From Trichosporon coremiiforme (taxonomy: Eukaryota; Basidiomycota; Tremellomycetes; Trichosporonales; Trichosporonaceae), in the NCBI GenBank assembly GCA_039545355.1, contig BCJJ01000013.1, positions 310,001-374,000 on the forward strand: a DNA stretch of 64,000 nucleotides. Reading direction: 5' to 3'. Shown one piece after another: positions 1 to 11,218 of the stretch. The position numbers were made by a program, and so were the translations under genes. The notes under the pieces were generated by a model. It was not told the DNA's origin, did not search any database, and saw only the letters and a program-made list of their open reading frames with translations. Every line of letters starts with the position of its first letter. Positions within the stretch are counted from its first letter, which is position 1.

Positions 1-1808
1 TGAGGACGAACCACATAATGCCGGGGAGGTAGAACGAGAAGCCGGAGATGAACAGGGCTGAGATGATGGAGAGCAGGTCGGAGAAGAAGGGGATGGCCTC
101 GGCGACAACGAAGGCGATGATGCTGATGAGCGCGACCATGGTGATCCACACGGCCCAGCCCTTCGGCGTCGAGACGTAGCGGATCGTCGAGTGCGTGAAG
201 AACTTGTCCATGACGTAGCGCCCGGCGGTGACCGTGTTGATCGAACCCGAGATGAAGATGACAGGGAGCGCAATACCGAACGCAATACGCGAGACAGTGT
301 TACCGGCAGACAGGAGGGCGGGGGACTGGACGCCGTTGCCGATGAAGGCGTAGCCGATAGCACCGGTGCAGGTGTAGATGATGATCTCGGTGATGCCGAG
401 GACCCAGACCGACTTAGGGAAGTCGGACGGCGTGTGCATCTCCTCCATGAACGAGAACTGGCAGATGGCGAACGAGTACGCGAACACAATGTTCGTGACG
501 GCGACCATGGCGTCGGCGAACGTCGTGCCGGGGTGAGCACCGGCGGTCCAGTCAACAGCAGCAAAGCCTCCGGGTCCGTTGTGGGCGCGGATACCGGTCG
601 CAATGAGGGTGATCAGGATAGCGGCGCAGATCGAGACGAAGTCGATGTAGCCGAGGATGGCCATCTCAGCGAACGAGGGCGGGAGCGCACACAGGAACAG
701 GAGGATCATGGAGACGACGCCCCAGACGAGGGTGCACACGTCGGCGTGCGTGATCGTCTTGAACGCAATGGTTCCCGTCAGACAGTGCGAGCCGACAAGC
801 AGGACGAGGTAGAGCCAGAAGGCGCCACCGATGATCCACTGGAGGAACGGGCCCCAGCGCGGGCCGACGAGCAGCGGCGCGACATCGCTGTAGTGTGTGA
901 CCTGGGGGTACTTGAGCTTGACCTGACCGACGACGTAGGACGTGTAGATCGCGACGAATCCGATGCCGACCGTGATGATAGTGCCGGCCACCATGCCGAG
1001 GGAGGCAAAGGCCCTGGCTCGTCAGCACATGTTCACCGGCGCATGAGCACATGCGCGTGCATCGAGCAAGAAGAGCACGGAACGGAGGAGTGACGTTAAG
1101 GTGGCAAGAAGGGGAGGACTAGGTGGGCGCGGCGTCCGGTCTGTTTATTTCCGGGGCCTCGGCTCCAACATTCAAAACAGCCGAACGCCTTGTGGACATG
1201 TGCTCGTACGCGTGCGCGCCATGGATGCCGCGAAGCGGTCCGTGACAGCCAGGCATGCAGCCGCGGCCGTGGAATGACGCCGGCCTTGTGATTTTCCAAG
1301 AATTTGGCTTATTCCAGAGAAAGCAGAGATACGAATCGTCGGCGACCACCGCACCCGTGTGACTTGACTCGGTGGCGGTGACCCCAGCATTTGCCAGACG
1401 ACGAAACGCGGCACATGACCATCCCCATGGCAAAAAAATAGACTCCAGACGATCAGACGTGGCTACTCACTTGGGGAGAGACAGGGAACCGAGGGCAATG
1501 GCCTCGACAATCAGGACGACGACGAGCTGCACCCAGCCGAGCTTGTGGTACTTCTTCTCGCCCGTCTCGACCATCTCAGAGAGGTAATCGGTGCGCTCGA
1601 TCTCGTTCATCTTGTTGAACGACTTGTGCGTTCCAGCAGCCTGGACCGAGACGTTGGCTTCCTGCTTCTCCTTGACCTCCGTGGAGGGCATGCCACCCCT
1701 GGCGCCGCGGCCGCCAGCAGGGACGGCCTCGACGTCGGCCTCCTTCATGTAGTTTCCATCGTTGGATTCAGGACCCACCGTCGTCGTCGAGGGGGTATTG
1801 CTCTTCAT
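1..1808 (-). CDS. AAAP-family amino acid transporter (3' end outside window)
   Basis: Multi-pass membrane transporter of the Aa_trans (AAAP/AVT) type, expected to move neutral amino acids with protons across the plasma or vacuolar membrane. Exon 1 is 1808-1471 and encodes a hydrophilic head of about 95 residues followed by the first membrane helix, ending in the family-typical LSLPK. Exon 2 begins at 1013 and restores the hallmark PKAFASLG junction, then runs open to the window edge through many hydrophobic helices. About 450 codons are inside the window, so only the last helix or two are missing. The ATG at 1808 precedes MKSNTPSTTT, and no better in-frame start is seen. The intron between them (1470-1014, donor GTGAGT, acceptor CAG) is 457 nt, far longer than the 35-60 nt introns elsewhere here; readthrough hits a stop at once. 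The family assignment is strong; the substrate is inferred. Confidence 0.85.
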
Positions 1809-1966
1809 CGCGTCGTGTCGATCGAGGCGGAGAGGAGGTTTGGATAAGGAGGGGGCGACTGTCGGCTGGGGTCGGGGCGAGTGAGTATTAGTGGTGCGGG
1901 GTAGTGAGGGAGCAAGAATGCAAGAGTCGTGCGGGGGAAGAAGAGACGAGGGGGCGAGACGATCTG

Positions 1967-1973
1967 ATATATA
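1967..1973 (-). promoter_or_regulatory. TATA-like element of the transporter gene
   Basis: On the minus strand TATATAT lies about 160 nt upstream of the transporter ATG, followed by a C/T-rich leader. Position and composition fit a core promoter; transcription start is unknown. Confidence 0.4.
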
Positions 1974-4442
1974 ACTGCAGGGGTGCTGGTCGCGCGCTAA
2001 CAGGCTCGTCGTAAGCTCGGGCAAAGTTGCATCTGGCAACCGGGGGGACCAGCCCCGCGGCTGGCAGCTGGAGATCCCAGGCTCCGCTTGCGCTGCGCGC
2101 TCCGCGAGTGGATCCCTCCGAGTGGGTAAAGCCGGGCCTGTGGGGCTCAGCGGGCTTCAGGCCGGAGCAGGGCAACGAGAAGATCTAGCAAATCCGAGGC
2201 GACCGCGACCGGCGACCCGCATCGGCGTCCTGCGATTGGGAGTATGGGGTGATGCGAGCCATCGTGTCCCTGGTAAGCCCCGCAAGCGCGGCCGCGAGGC
2301 CGTAGGTGGGCTGGGAGGGTCCGCACACCGTGGAAGCTCTGGTGCGCGCTGTGTGTTTTTTTCTGGTTGCTGCGACGAGACGTCATTCTCACTTTGTGGG
2401 ATCCTGAGCTGATAGCACTAGCGAATTTCCGTGGATGCTCCGGCCGAGGGCCTCTGCTCTGCTGCGTCCACAGAGACCATTCAGACAGCCGCCGAATGGC
2501 CTAGATTACGGCACTAAGTTGGGCGCTTATCAGGGATACCAAGGGACTGCATTGTGGGCCAACACGTGCCTCTCCCTGCTGTCAGCCGCCTGCACACCTG
2601 TCCATCCGGTAGGAGACCCGAGTCGGTTCTGGCCGTCGGCAGCGTCGGTTCAAGCGTCGATAGATGTAGCCAACTTTTTTGGTATTTCTGGCCTGCGACG
2701 AACCCTGCTTCCAGGGCTTTTTCACAGTGCCATGCCGCTAGCTGATGGTTCGAAATAGGAGGAAAAGCCAAAACAAAAGAAACGAGCAGACAGCGACGTC
2801 AGCCAGGCGAGCTGCCAGCGAGTCATAGGGGGGCTTGCCGCTCGATGCTGCCGACATTCGATAATGTGCCCCACTCGCATTGGAAGAGGCACCGCGTAGC
2901 TCGCTGTTGTCGCGTGCCTTTGGCCAGAGATACGCATCGAGGGATGCATTCCGGCAGCTGTCGTTGGCTGAACGCAAAGGGGTGCAAGCTCACACGACCA
3001 CAGTCTACGAACGACGAAACTCCAGTCTGAGCCCACCAGGCCACAGGGACGGCATACTCGGCCTGCATTCCAGCGTTTCCCTCCATCCAGATCCGGACCA
3101 CAGCAACCTGATCCGGCCAGCCAACGAGGTAGCGTACGGAACAAAGTTCCCGGCTTGCCCAACCGCATGCATCGCGTTCGGCCAAATACATGTCCACCAC
3201 CTCGTATCCGTCCTGCAAGACCCGGTGCGAGGTTTCGCTGTTCGCGGGGCTGGCTGGTCGCCAAAGTTCGGGAAACCTCGCCTCAGCGCTGCCACCACTG
3301 GGAGTGAACGCGCTTCTACTGGTCACGGGGCGGCGCAGCGGGGTAGCTTCTGATAGAGTGCGTCCGCAGGCGTCTGCTCGCACCCGGAGCCAGGGGGTCC
3401 AGAGTAGGAGCGCCAGGAGGAGAAATACGAGGCCCACTGGGGCCGTGTGGAGCACATCTACGCGGGTGCGGGTGCCTCTGACAAACCAGAGGGACCAGAC
3501 ACCGTTCCTCTGTTCCCCTTACAACGAGCCGGGTGCATCGCTTCACACGATCGAAATGCGTCAGCCAGCAAATGCAGAAATACGGCCAGTTTCCGATAGT
3601 CCAATCTGCACAGCCAGCGGATATCCAAGCAGACCACATCGCGGCGATCAGTCGCTGCTTCCATTCCTCTCAAATTTTCCGCGTGCCCCATTGTCCAGGC
3701 CGCCCAGGCTCCCGGGAAGGGTCAGCATTCCGCAACGTTTCCGAACTGAGAACAGAGGAACGGAAGTCCGGCACCGGCCTGCAGATTGGCGTTCAGAGAG
3801 CAGACTGGCGTCGTGACATGCGCGACGTCAGTCGGACCGGCTGCCTTGGGGCGACCTGGAAGTGACCCAGACTCGAGACGTCACCTGGTGGTGTACGAGG
3901 GCGAGCGTCGGTCGGTGGCTCCACAATTCCAGAAACGACACAGTGACGGCAGCAGGGACAGGTACGCTGATACCACTGCCGCGTCCCGCCGTCGCCTCGC
4001 CCTACGTCAGTTTCCGATCGAGAATGTCGGGGCCAGATCACCGCTCACCACCTGACCAGTGACGTGGGACACTGACTGACGCGATGTGAGGCGCATATGG
4101 TCTGACGGAATCTCGCACCGATCGAACCCCGAGTCTCGAGATGTGGAGCTGATAGTAGCCTGCTTATCTCCTCGCCAGCTCGTTATCTCGGGTGCGCGCC
4201 AGAGATGCTCCACTGGAGGTGCCGCGGTACCTCCGTCTGTTGCGGCTGCGTCAGATCGCCTCTCACCCTACCTTTCGGCAATCAGGTTGTGAGCCACCGC
4301 CCACGTCCTGGCAAGAGGATACATGCGGTATCCTGGGATGCAGAGCATAGGGAAGCGGTATGTGATCGCCCATTTTGATGCCCCACATCACGTCCTCAGG
4401 ATCGCGAGGAGTGAGTCGCACTTCGCATCAGTCTGCCGTCTG

Positions 4443-4470
4443 ACTCCGGACTCCGGACTCCGAACTCCGG
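4443..4470. repeat. 7-bp tandem repeat (ACTCCGG x4)
   Basis: Four head-to-tail copies of ACTCCGG, the third with one substitution (ACTCCGA). Non-coding context. Confidence 0.85.
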
Positions 4471-5980
4471 AAAGTCAAGAGTAGTCAGCGCCTACCTCGA
4501 ATCTCCCGGAATAGACTCATGCTTTGACTCGGCCCTCCATTCGCTTGCGGCGGCTACGCCTAGAACACTGGCTTATGGCAAATACTTATCTTCCCCACAT
4601 CGAGAACAACGAGAATAGCACGATGTCGGAGTGAGGCGAGTGCAGCCCCAGTGGACCCCGCGACGAGCGAGCGGGCGCGTACTGGGGCAACTTCTTTGGA
4701 ACAGACTTCGGAGAAGAGCTTCGGGTGAGTAGAAAAAGGCGGAGTGTTCGGAACCGCACGCACGCTGCTCCGCTGCAGCCGGGACGCCGTGCTTCGGGTT
4801 CAGACTGTTGTTCGTCCGATTGGGGATTAGAGGTCGCTTCACTTGGCACGCAGAGCTCACGGGACCGAGGGCATGGTCGACGACTCAGCTGTCGACTAGG
4901 GCTGGAATCGCCGCATTCGCCAGTTCACGGTCCGTGGCCGTTCGAATCTCCCTGCACCTCTGCAGTTCGCCTCCTTGCCTGCTCCTACGCCAAACTTGTC
5001 TGCACCGTAACGGTGCACGCACTGACCTAATGACGACTGACAGCACAGCCAGCAGGGTGCCGTGCCCAACTGCAACCTTCGACGGACAATACGGTGGTCA
5101 ATGCTGAAGACTGTCAACTGGGTTAGAACGTCGGCGCCGACGCGGATCATCGGCCGAGCGCCATAACGTCCGCCACCGATCCTCAAGACGGAGGACAAGC
5201 GCGGAATGAACGACGTCTGCGGCAGTTCGCTCTACGAGCCGGAGGTGGCTGCAGCGACCACTTCGTGACACGGCGATGCTGGCGACTGACGCTGAAGCTG
5301 TCAAGCTCTGGTATTTCGCTGACTCTTCTGACGGCTTTGCCTCTGATGGATACTCACCCCCAGTCCCGTCCGTGCACCCGCATCTTTCACACGGCCCTCA
5401 ATCCTCTCACCTCTGCTCTCCGACCTCCGTCACAGCGACCATGGATCGGACCTCACTCCGCGTCGACGCCACAATAGTCTCGAGACGACGGGTCGGAACA
5501 TGACAACATGACCGTCTCAACTTGAATCGGCGGCTTGGCAGCGCCCCTCCCCAACCAACGGCCAACCTCCGTCAACGGGCTCTGGCGCGCTCGGATCCGC
5601 AAAACACGCTCGGCACGCTGCCCACATGTCCTCCCACATGATCGGCCTTATCGATGCCGCTCGGTTGATCCGAGTGTCCCGAGTGTCCCCGCTGTCTCTC
5701 ACCACCGCCCCCGTTCGCCTGCCTCTCCGGAGCTCTCTCGGCCTGGCCTAGCCTTGCTCGACGCTCGACGCTCGCCCTCCGCGCCGCGCTTCACTCCGCC
5801 ATGTCAACTGTTCGCGTCTCGCTTCTCTCAGCTTCGTTGGTCTCGCGCCTCGCGCCTCGCTTCGCTCGCAGCATAATGTCAAACTGATACATGGGTCATG
5901 AATCATGAGGAAAGTCTAAGGAAAACAGTGCTGATGTCGTTGTGATGGGGCTATGAATGTAATATGTCTCGGGGGGTGTC

Positions 5981-7537
5981 TCAGAGCAGGGCTGCGGCGA
6001 GCGCGACGGCGAGCACGGCGATGGACGGAACCGTCCAGGCAGTGGCCGAGTGCTGACCGCCGCTCGGCTGGCCGTCGCCGCTGGTGACTCCGCCGCCGCC
6101 GCCGCTCGTCGTCCAGCCGCTCGTGTTTGTGCCGGAATCCTGGACGCCGTCTGCGAGTTCCGCAAACCCGACAGCAGCGGGCTCGTACCGGAACGCAGTG
6201 TAGACGTTTTTCAGGAACGCCGCGCCAATGATCCAGTTCACGGGCGAGTTCTGGCTCGCGCCGAACTCGAACACGGCACCCATGCACCAGGTGCCTGTCC
6301 GCTCGATGCTGCCCAGGTTGAAGTCCTCGTTGCTGACGGGGTACCACTTGTTGCCGAACTTGAGGAGGAGCTCGACGCGCGTCTCGCACGGATACGCCCA
6401 GTAGCCGGCCATTGTTGGCGACACTGAAGCCAAAGACCGCGATCCCTCGATCTGCCCGAAGACCGCTTTCACCATGTCGGGAGGTGCGCCGATCAGCGTC
6501 GTGCCCGTGTCAATGGCCGCCGACGCCCACTCGGTAGAGTACCCCAGGTCGTTGCCCTGGATATTGATGCCCTCGAGCTTGAGGCGCCAGTAGTCCTCGT
6601 CCTGGTTTGGGATCGAGATGTAGTTGAGGTCGCCCTTGTAGAGGCTGCTGTTCGTGCCGCCGAAGAGGATTTGGCCGCCGTTCTCCTCAAATTGTCGCGC
6701 CCACTCGTCCCCCCGGTGCCGGACCATGAAGACGCCGAATTCCTTTTGCTGCCACTTGCTCGCGGCCAGGGTCTGCCACATCGGCGTTGCGCCGCTGTTC
6801 GCGATCGCCTTCCATGCCAGTCCCATCAGGCCCGAGATTGGCGCCTGGATGATCCCGCTCGCTGGGCCGCTGCTGCTCTCCTGCCCCGGCTGCGAGCCGC
6901 CGCTCTCGCCCGAGGAGCTCGTCGGATTCGTCTGCTTCGTGTAGTTGACCACGCCGAACGTCTGCTCCTGCACCGTGAACCCGCCCATCGTCACTGTGTC
7001 CCGCACGACGCCCCCGCTCACCATGCCAGAGCCGTACTTGACGCCGAAGGGATTATTGGTCTCCTGCAGAGTGCTTGACTCGTGCAGCTTGAACGTGCTA
7101 ATCCCGTCGCAGTCGTTGCAGTCGTTGTCCAGAACCCAGAGATCGCTAGACCCCGTGTCCATGATGCAGTAGAACGGCTGCGCCGGCGTGCCAATGTCGA
7201 TCTGGCCTGCGTACGTCGAGTCGATCCCGATGTCGACGAGCGGGAGGCTGCCGACGTTCTGCCGCTTCTCGTGCAGTGTCCGCTTTAGAAGCGATCGCTC
7301 CTCCTCGTTCAGGAAGCTGCCGTACTTGGCGCGCATCGCCAGGGCCTGTCCCTCGGCCCACGCCATGCGCTCCTCTGGCGTACGGTACTGCCCCGTCCGG
7401 CGGTGGACAAGGGGAACAGCGACCGGCTCGCCGCCACTGACGTTGAGCTTCCCGGCGTCGGTGGTGGGAGCCGCGCGGGCGGCGGGCGCGGCGGCGGCGA
7501 GGGCGAGTAGCGCAGCTGCAGTTGTGGCCGTGCGCAT
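5981..7537 (-). CDS. GPI-anchored pepsin-type aspartyl protease
   Basis: Single-exon, 518-residue A1-family protease of the yapsin/GPI type, acting at the cell surface or wall. Residues 1 to about 22 form an Ala-rich signal peptide. A propeptide follows and ends in a Kex2-like KR at 91-92. The two catalytic motifs are DTGSS (Asp127) and DTGTT (Asp343). Between them are the usual flap region (KYGSGMVSG) and a Ser/Gly-rich loop around 205-228. The C-terminus has a Gly/Ser/Thr-rich stalk and a hydrophobic tail (WTVPSIAVLAVALAAALL), the pattern of a GPI-attachment signal. Length and motif spacing match the family. The ATG at 7537 is the only start giving a signal peptide, and a TATA-like element lies 60 nt upstream. 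Substrate specificity cannot be read from sequence. Confidence 0.93.
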   Translation of the reverse strand: MRTATTAAALLALAAAAPAARAAPTTDAGKLNVSGGEPVAVPLVHRRTGQYRTPEERMAWAEGQALAMRAKYGSFLNEEERSLLKRTLHEKRQNVGSLPLVDIGIDSTYAGQIDIGTPAQPFYCIMDTGSSDLWVLDNDCNDCDGISTFKLHESSTLQETNNPFGVKYGSGMVSGGVVRDTVTMGGFTVQEQTFGVVNYTKQTNPTSSSGESGGSQPGQESSSGPASGIIQAPISGLMGLAWKAIANSGATPMWQTLAASKWQQKEFGVFMVRHRGDEWARQFEENGGQILFGGTNSSLYKGDLNYISIPNQDEDYWRLKLEGINIQGNDLGYSTEWASAAIDTGTTLIGAPPDMVKAVFGQIEGSRSLASVSPTMAGYWAYPCETRVELLLKFGNKWYPVSNEDFNLGSIERTGTWCMGAVFEFGASQNSPVNWIIGAAFLKNVYTAFRYEPAAVGFAELADGVQDSGTNTSGWTTSGGGGGVTSGDGQPSGGQHSATAWTVPSIAVLAVALAAALL

Positions 7538-7596
7538 AATGGAGAGTAGATCAATGGAGGATACAGTGCGTTTGCTGCAGTGTATCGAAAGTGTCC

Positions 7597-7604
7597 TTAT
7601 TATA
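7597..7604 (-). promoter_or_regulatory. TATA-like element of the aspartyl protease gene
   Basis: TATAATAA on the minus strand, about 60 nt upstream of the protease ATG, in an otherwise GC-rich region. Confidence 0.45.
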
Positions 7605-7754
7605 CAATGAACGAGACCGGGCCGGCGGAGATCAATGGGAGATCAGAAAAGATGGCGTTGACGTCGTCGGTCGCTGTTCCGGAATAGAGCGTTGCGTGCC
7701 GCTAGCGATTCAGTCAGAGAGACGACTGTGCAGCGGGCGGATGCGGTAGAGTAT

Positions 7755-7777
7755 GGGNGGNGGGGGGGGGGGGGGGG
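7755..7777. repeat. poly-G tract with two ambiguous bases
   Basis: A run of G interrupted only by N at 7758 and 7761, then continuous G to 7777. The Ns mark an unresolved homopolymer, so the true length is uncertain. Confidence 0.9.
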
Positions 7778-9969
7778 AGGGCGCTGGTGGAGCGCAGCTC
7801 GGAGGTAGCAGGCTGAGACTGTTGAGACTGCTGAGACGGCCGACGTAGGCGTGCAGGTGAGGAAGGAAGGCGGTGAGGACGAGTGACGAAATGCGTTCAG
7901 GTGCGCAGTCAGGCAGTCGCGGTAGCCGGTCGGGGTGTCGGGGTGCTCTCAAAAGACAGTCGGTATACACGGAAAAAGAACGAGGCGATGTGGGTGGCGG
8001 CGCGTCGTTGGTCGGAATGAATGAGAGGGTAAGATGCAGACGGGTTCTTGAGGGCAGGAAGGGGGGAGGGGAGGTGGACACGAGACGAGAGAGAGAGCAA
8101 GGTGTGGGTTGCAAAGGATGGAAATGCTTGGCACAAGTTTGACGGTACGACGGCGCAGTCGCTGCATCGCAAGCTACGAACGATTACCGTGGTGGATCAC
8201 TCATGACCATGAAGCGACAGCCAGACTGCACTTTCCCTGGCATGCCGGCCGCCGTCCCTGAAGGCGTGAAGTCTCTGTTCTAACCGTGCAACGGACCATG
8301 TTCTAATTGAGGCTTATGGAGGGTCTCACCGCTGCTAATCAGAGCACGGGGCGCTCGCTGCAGGCGCCGCAGGCGCTGCGGATCAGGACACATGCATTGA
8401 GCCTCAGGCTGCCAACCCAGGGGGGTCGGCGACTGCGCAATCCGCATATGGACCCAGTCGTTGCACCTGACCTGCATCTCTGTTCTGGACTCGGTGCGCC
8501 CGTCGATTCAAACTGGACAGATGCATGCCGCGCTGCAAGATCGCATTCAGCACTGAGCATGTCAGCGATACCGATGCAGCACTGCAAGCACAAGCACTGC
8601 GCTGCGCACTTGCGCTGTGTTCTTTGTGCAAGCCAGAGAAAAGCCTGATTGTAGCGCGATGACGTCCCCGACCCATCCACAGGCTATGGCACACCTAACC
8701 AGCAAGCGCACTCTGGTGCCGGACGCTGTCGCAGTTGCGCCGTGGGCAGTGTCCACTCTCAAGCATGACGCAACCCACTTGACCCCGCAATGTCGCTCTC
8801 TACCTGGCGCCGATGCACACGCCTCGGCGCTGCTCGGTGCGACTTGGTGCTCGGCGGCGGCGATGATAAACTCTGGCCGAATTCACATCAAGCAGTGCGT
8901 CCAATCTTGCGCCGCCTAAGCTTGCAGGCCGGCTGGATGCCGGTGGACTACCGGACCAGGAGAAGTAAGGCTCAGCAGGGATAGACAGCTCAAGTCAGGA
9001 CAGTCAGGACTCCGTGCCGACCGAAAGTGTGTGTCCGACGCACAACTGCACCGGTCCAAGGGCCGAACGGATAGGACACAGGAACCACTATCCTGGTACG
9101 TCGTGTGTCCTGGTACGCGTGCCCATGTGCTGCGCGCGGATGTTGGATGCCAGGGAAGCGGATGCTGAGCCAAGGCATGGCTGAACTTGCTTGGCAGCAG
9201 ACGAACGGATGCGGGCGGGTGCGGAAACGCTGCGCCGAGAGGATCGACGTCGCCGTCGAGTCGAACGCCCCGCACGCTGTCAGAAGCGATATCTCGTATT
9301 TGATCGCTTCTTCCTCCATAGTCAATACCTCGGTCCTGAACTGGCCACTATGCGACCGCATATTCTTCGACTCGAGGTGCACAGTGCATGCGACATGGTT
9401 CCGTATTCTGCACAAAGTTGGAGGTGATGAACGCCGATGCGGTGTCAATGTCTAAGGGCTCGGCGCTCTGGGCGTTCTGGGCGTTCGACACTCGGCCAAC
9501 TCGGGCGCCCGAACGATCTCCATTTCGTCCTCGTGCCGGCGTACTGCCGCTCTGTCCGCCCCCATCGGCCGGCGGCTCGCTTTTGTCGGCTCGGCTTGAT
9601 CGGCTGCGGCGTCGCTCTCGTCGCTTCTTCGCTTCTTCACTGCCAGTTGAGTCGCTGCCGGGGGGTGCCGGCGCAGTCCGCAGCCTTTGACTCGCTGTTC
9701 TGTTTTGCCGTGTGCTGCGCAGGCTATACTTGGCCACATGTTTGCTCAGGTGGGAGTAGGGAGGCATGTGGACTGCTCACTTTGGATCTCGGCCGTTGAC
9801 GGGAGGAAGGACCGGGCCTAGATCCAGCCACTTCGTCAACAAAGAGCTTCTGGCCGCGGAGGACACGGGGGACGACGATCACAGAGCTTGGTCAGCTGAA
9901 GTCTTCTCCAGCTGTTCTCGAGACGGAGAAGACCGCCAGCTCTTGCCACTCGGCTTTGTTTGTCTTCCC

Positions 9970-10000
9970 TTACTCGACTTTACTCGACCTTACTCGACCT
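9970..10000. repeat. 10-bp tandem repeat (TTACTCGAC[C/T] x3)
   Basis: Three consecutive 10-bp units differing only at the last base. Intergenic. Confidence 0.75.
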
Positions 10001-11218
10001 CACGTCTGTCTGCGCGGTGCCTTGGGCTTGTGACACCGGCAGCACAATCGAGACTAGCTAGATGAGCTGATTCAGACTCGGTCGGCCCGCGGAACGGGTT
10101 GCCGCGGCTGTCGCACTGTCTTCCTCCCGACCGCATTGTCCCGGCCCTCTGTCACGTCGATAGAATGGGACGGGCATGAGTGGCCGTACTCGCGTACTTC
10201 TGCACTGCGGTACAGAAACCATAGAACTCCGCACTGCACCTTTCCTCATCAGAGCTTATGAGCATATGCAGTAGAGACAAACGCAACAGGCGGTGCCGAG
10301 CTTCTAAGGATACAAGCGAGGCGGTCGAGGCGGGCCGCGAAGTAGTGCCTCCGCAGAACACGAGCAAGGTCGGTACATGAGCGCGCCAGCAAAGTTTAAG
10401 TAAGCGAGGAGTGAAGAGATCTACACACGCCCGCCGACCGGCTGGCGATCATTCGCCGAGATTACGAGCCGACGTGGATTTCTTGACTGACGGCAGGGCC
10501 GAGTCTCAGTCAGCCAGGCTACAGGGTGACAAGGCGTCTTCCGCAGTCAGTTATGCTCCCAAGCTGTGCTCGTTTTCAACCTCCAAGGAAACCCAGCCTG
10601 AGACTGCACCGCATGGCGTCGTCGTGAATAGTGGCATCGTGGAATGCACAAAAGACGATTTTCTGTGTGCGGGGCGAGTGAGGGGCGAGACTGTTCAGCA
10701 GACGCTTGGTGCCAAGACTTTGAGAGTTTGGGTGGCAAAAGGGCCGGCCTGGCCAACCCGGTCAATGGCCGTATATAGGATATATGACTACTGCGGAGGA
10801 TCTGCACAGCTGCACTGAGGAGAATGCGAGAGCATAATGCTGCCTGATCAGGAAGAGCGCGAGGAAGACCAAGCAGAGCAATCTACTGGTAGCAAGCAGC
10901 AAGCATCATTGCGAAACTGGTGAGTCGAAAGATCAAGAGTGGAGGTGCGCGCAGTTGGTGGTCACGCTGTACGGTGGTGCGGGCTGGCTGTAGCGGAGCC
11001 AAAACGTCATGGCCGGGCCGGCCCCATACATCGAGCGCCCAGCCATGTGCCATGCGACGCTTGGCCGTCCTGCTCCTGACTCTGGCCACAGACCTCGCCG
11101 CGCACCGCGCACTTGCACTTGGTCATCACCGTCCACACCTGCACACCTGCTCACTTCAACTCACAACCAGCACATCCTCCATCTTCCCAATCGCATGCCC
11201 CGGTAGCCAGCGAGCGCC

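Larger units (their letters stand above)
1809..5980. other. intergenic, no supported gene
   Basis: About 4.1 kb between the transporter promoter and the 3' end of the protease gene. Open frames here are short, or lack an ATG, and overlap each other on both strands without splice-supported continuation. It holds a 7-bp tandem array at 4443-4470 and short GC-rich direct repeats near 5755-5870. I see no RNA gene or transposon. Confidence 0.5.
7538..11218. other. divergent intergenic region, no supported gene
   Basis: About 3.7 kb between the divergently oriented protease and DOA4-like genes. It contains an unresolved poly-G tract at 7755-7777, CT-rich DNA around 7900-8110 and a 10-bp tandem repeat at 9970-10000. 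The open frames at 8300-9800 overlap one another on both strands and show no family resemblance. The sequence immediately upstream of 11219 is C/T-rich and probably the DOA4 leader. Confidence 0.5.

Noticed and set aside
2823..3455. Minus-strand 210-codon frame with a signal-peptide-like hydrophobic start and several Cys, resembling a secreted effector
   Set aside because: It begins at GTG. Upstream of that the frame stays open to a stop without an ATG, and the opposite strand is also open. No splice site supplies a start.
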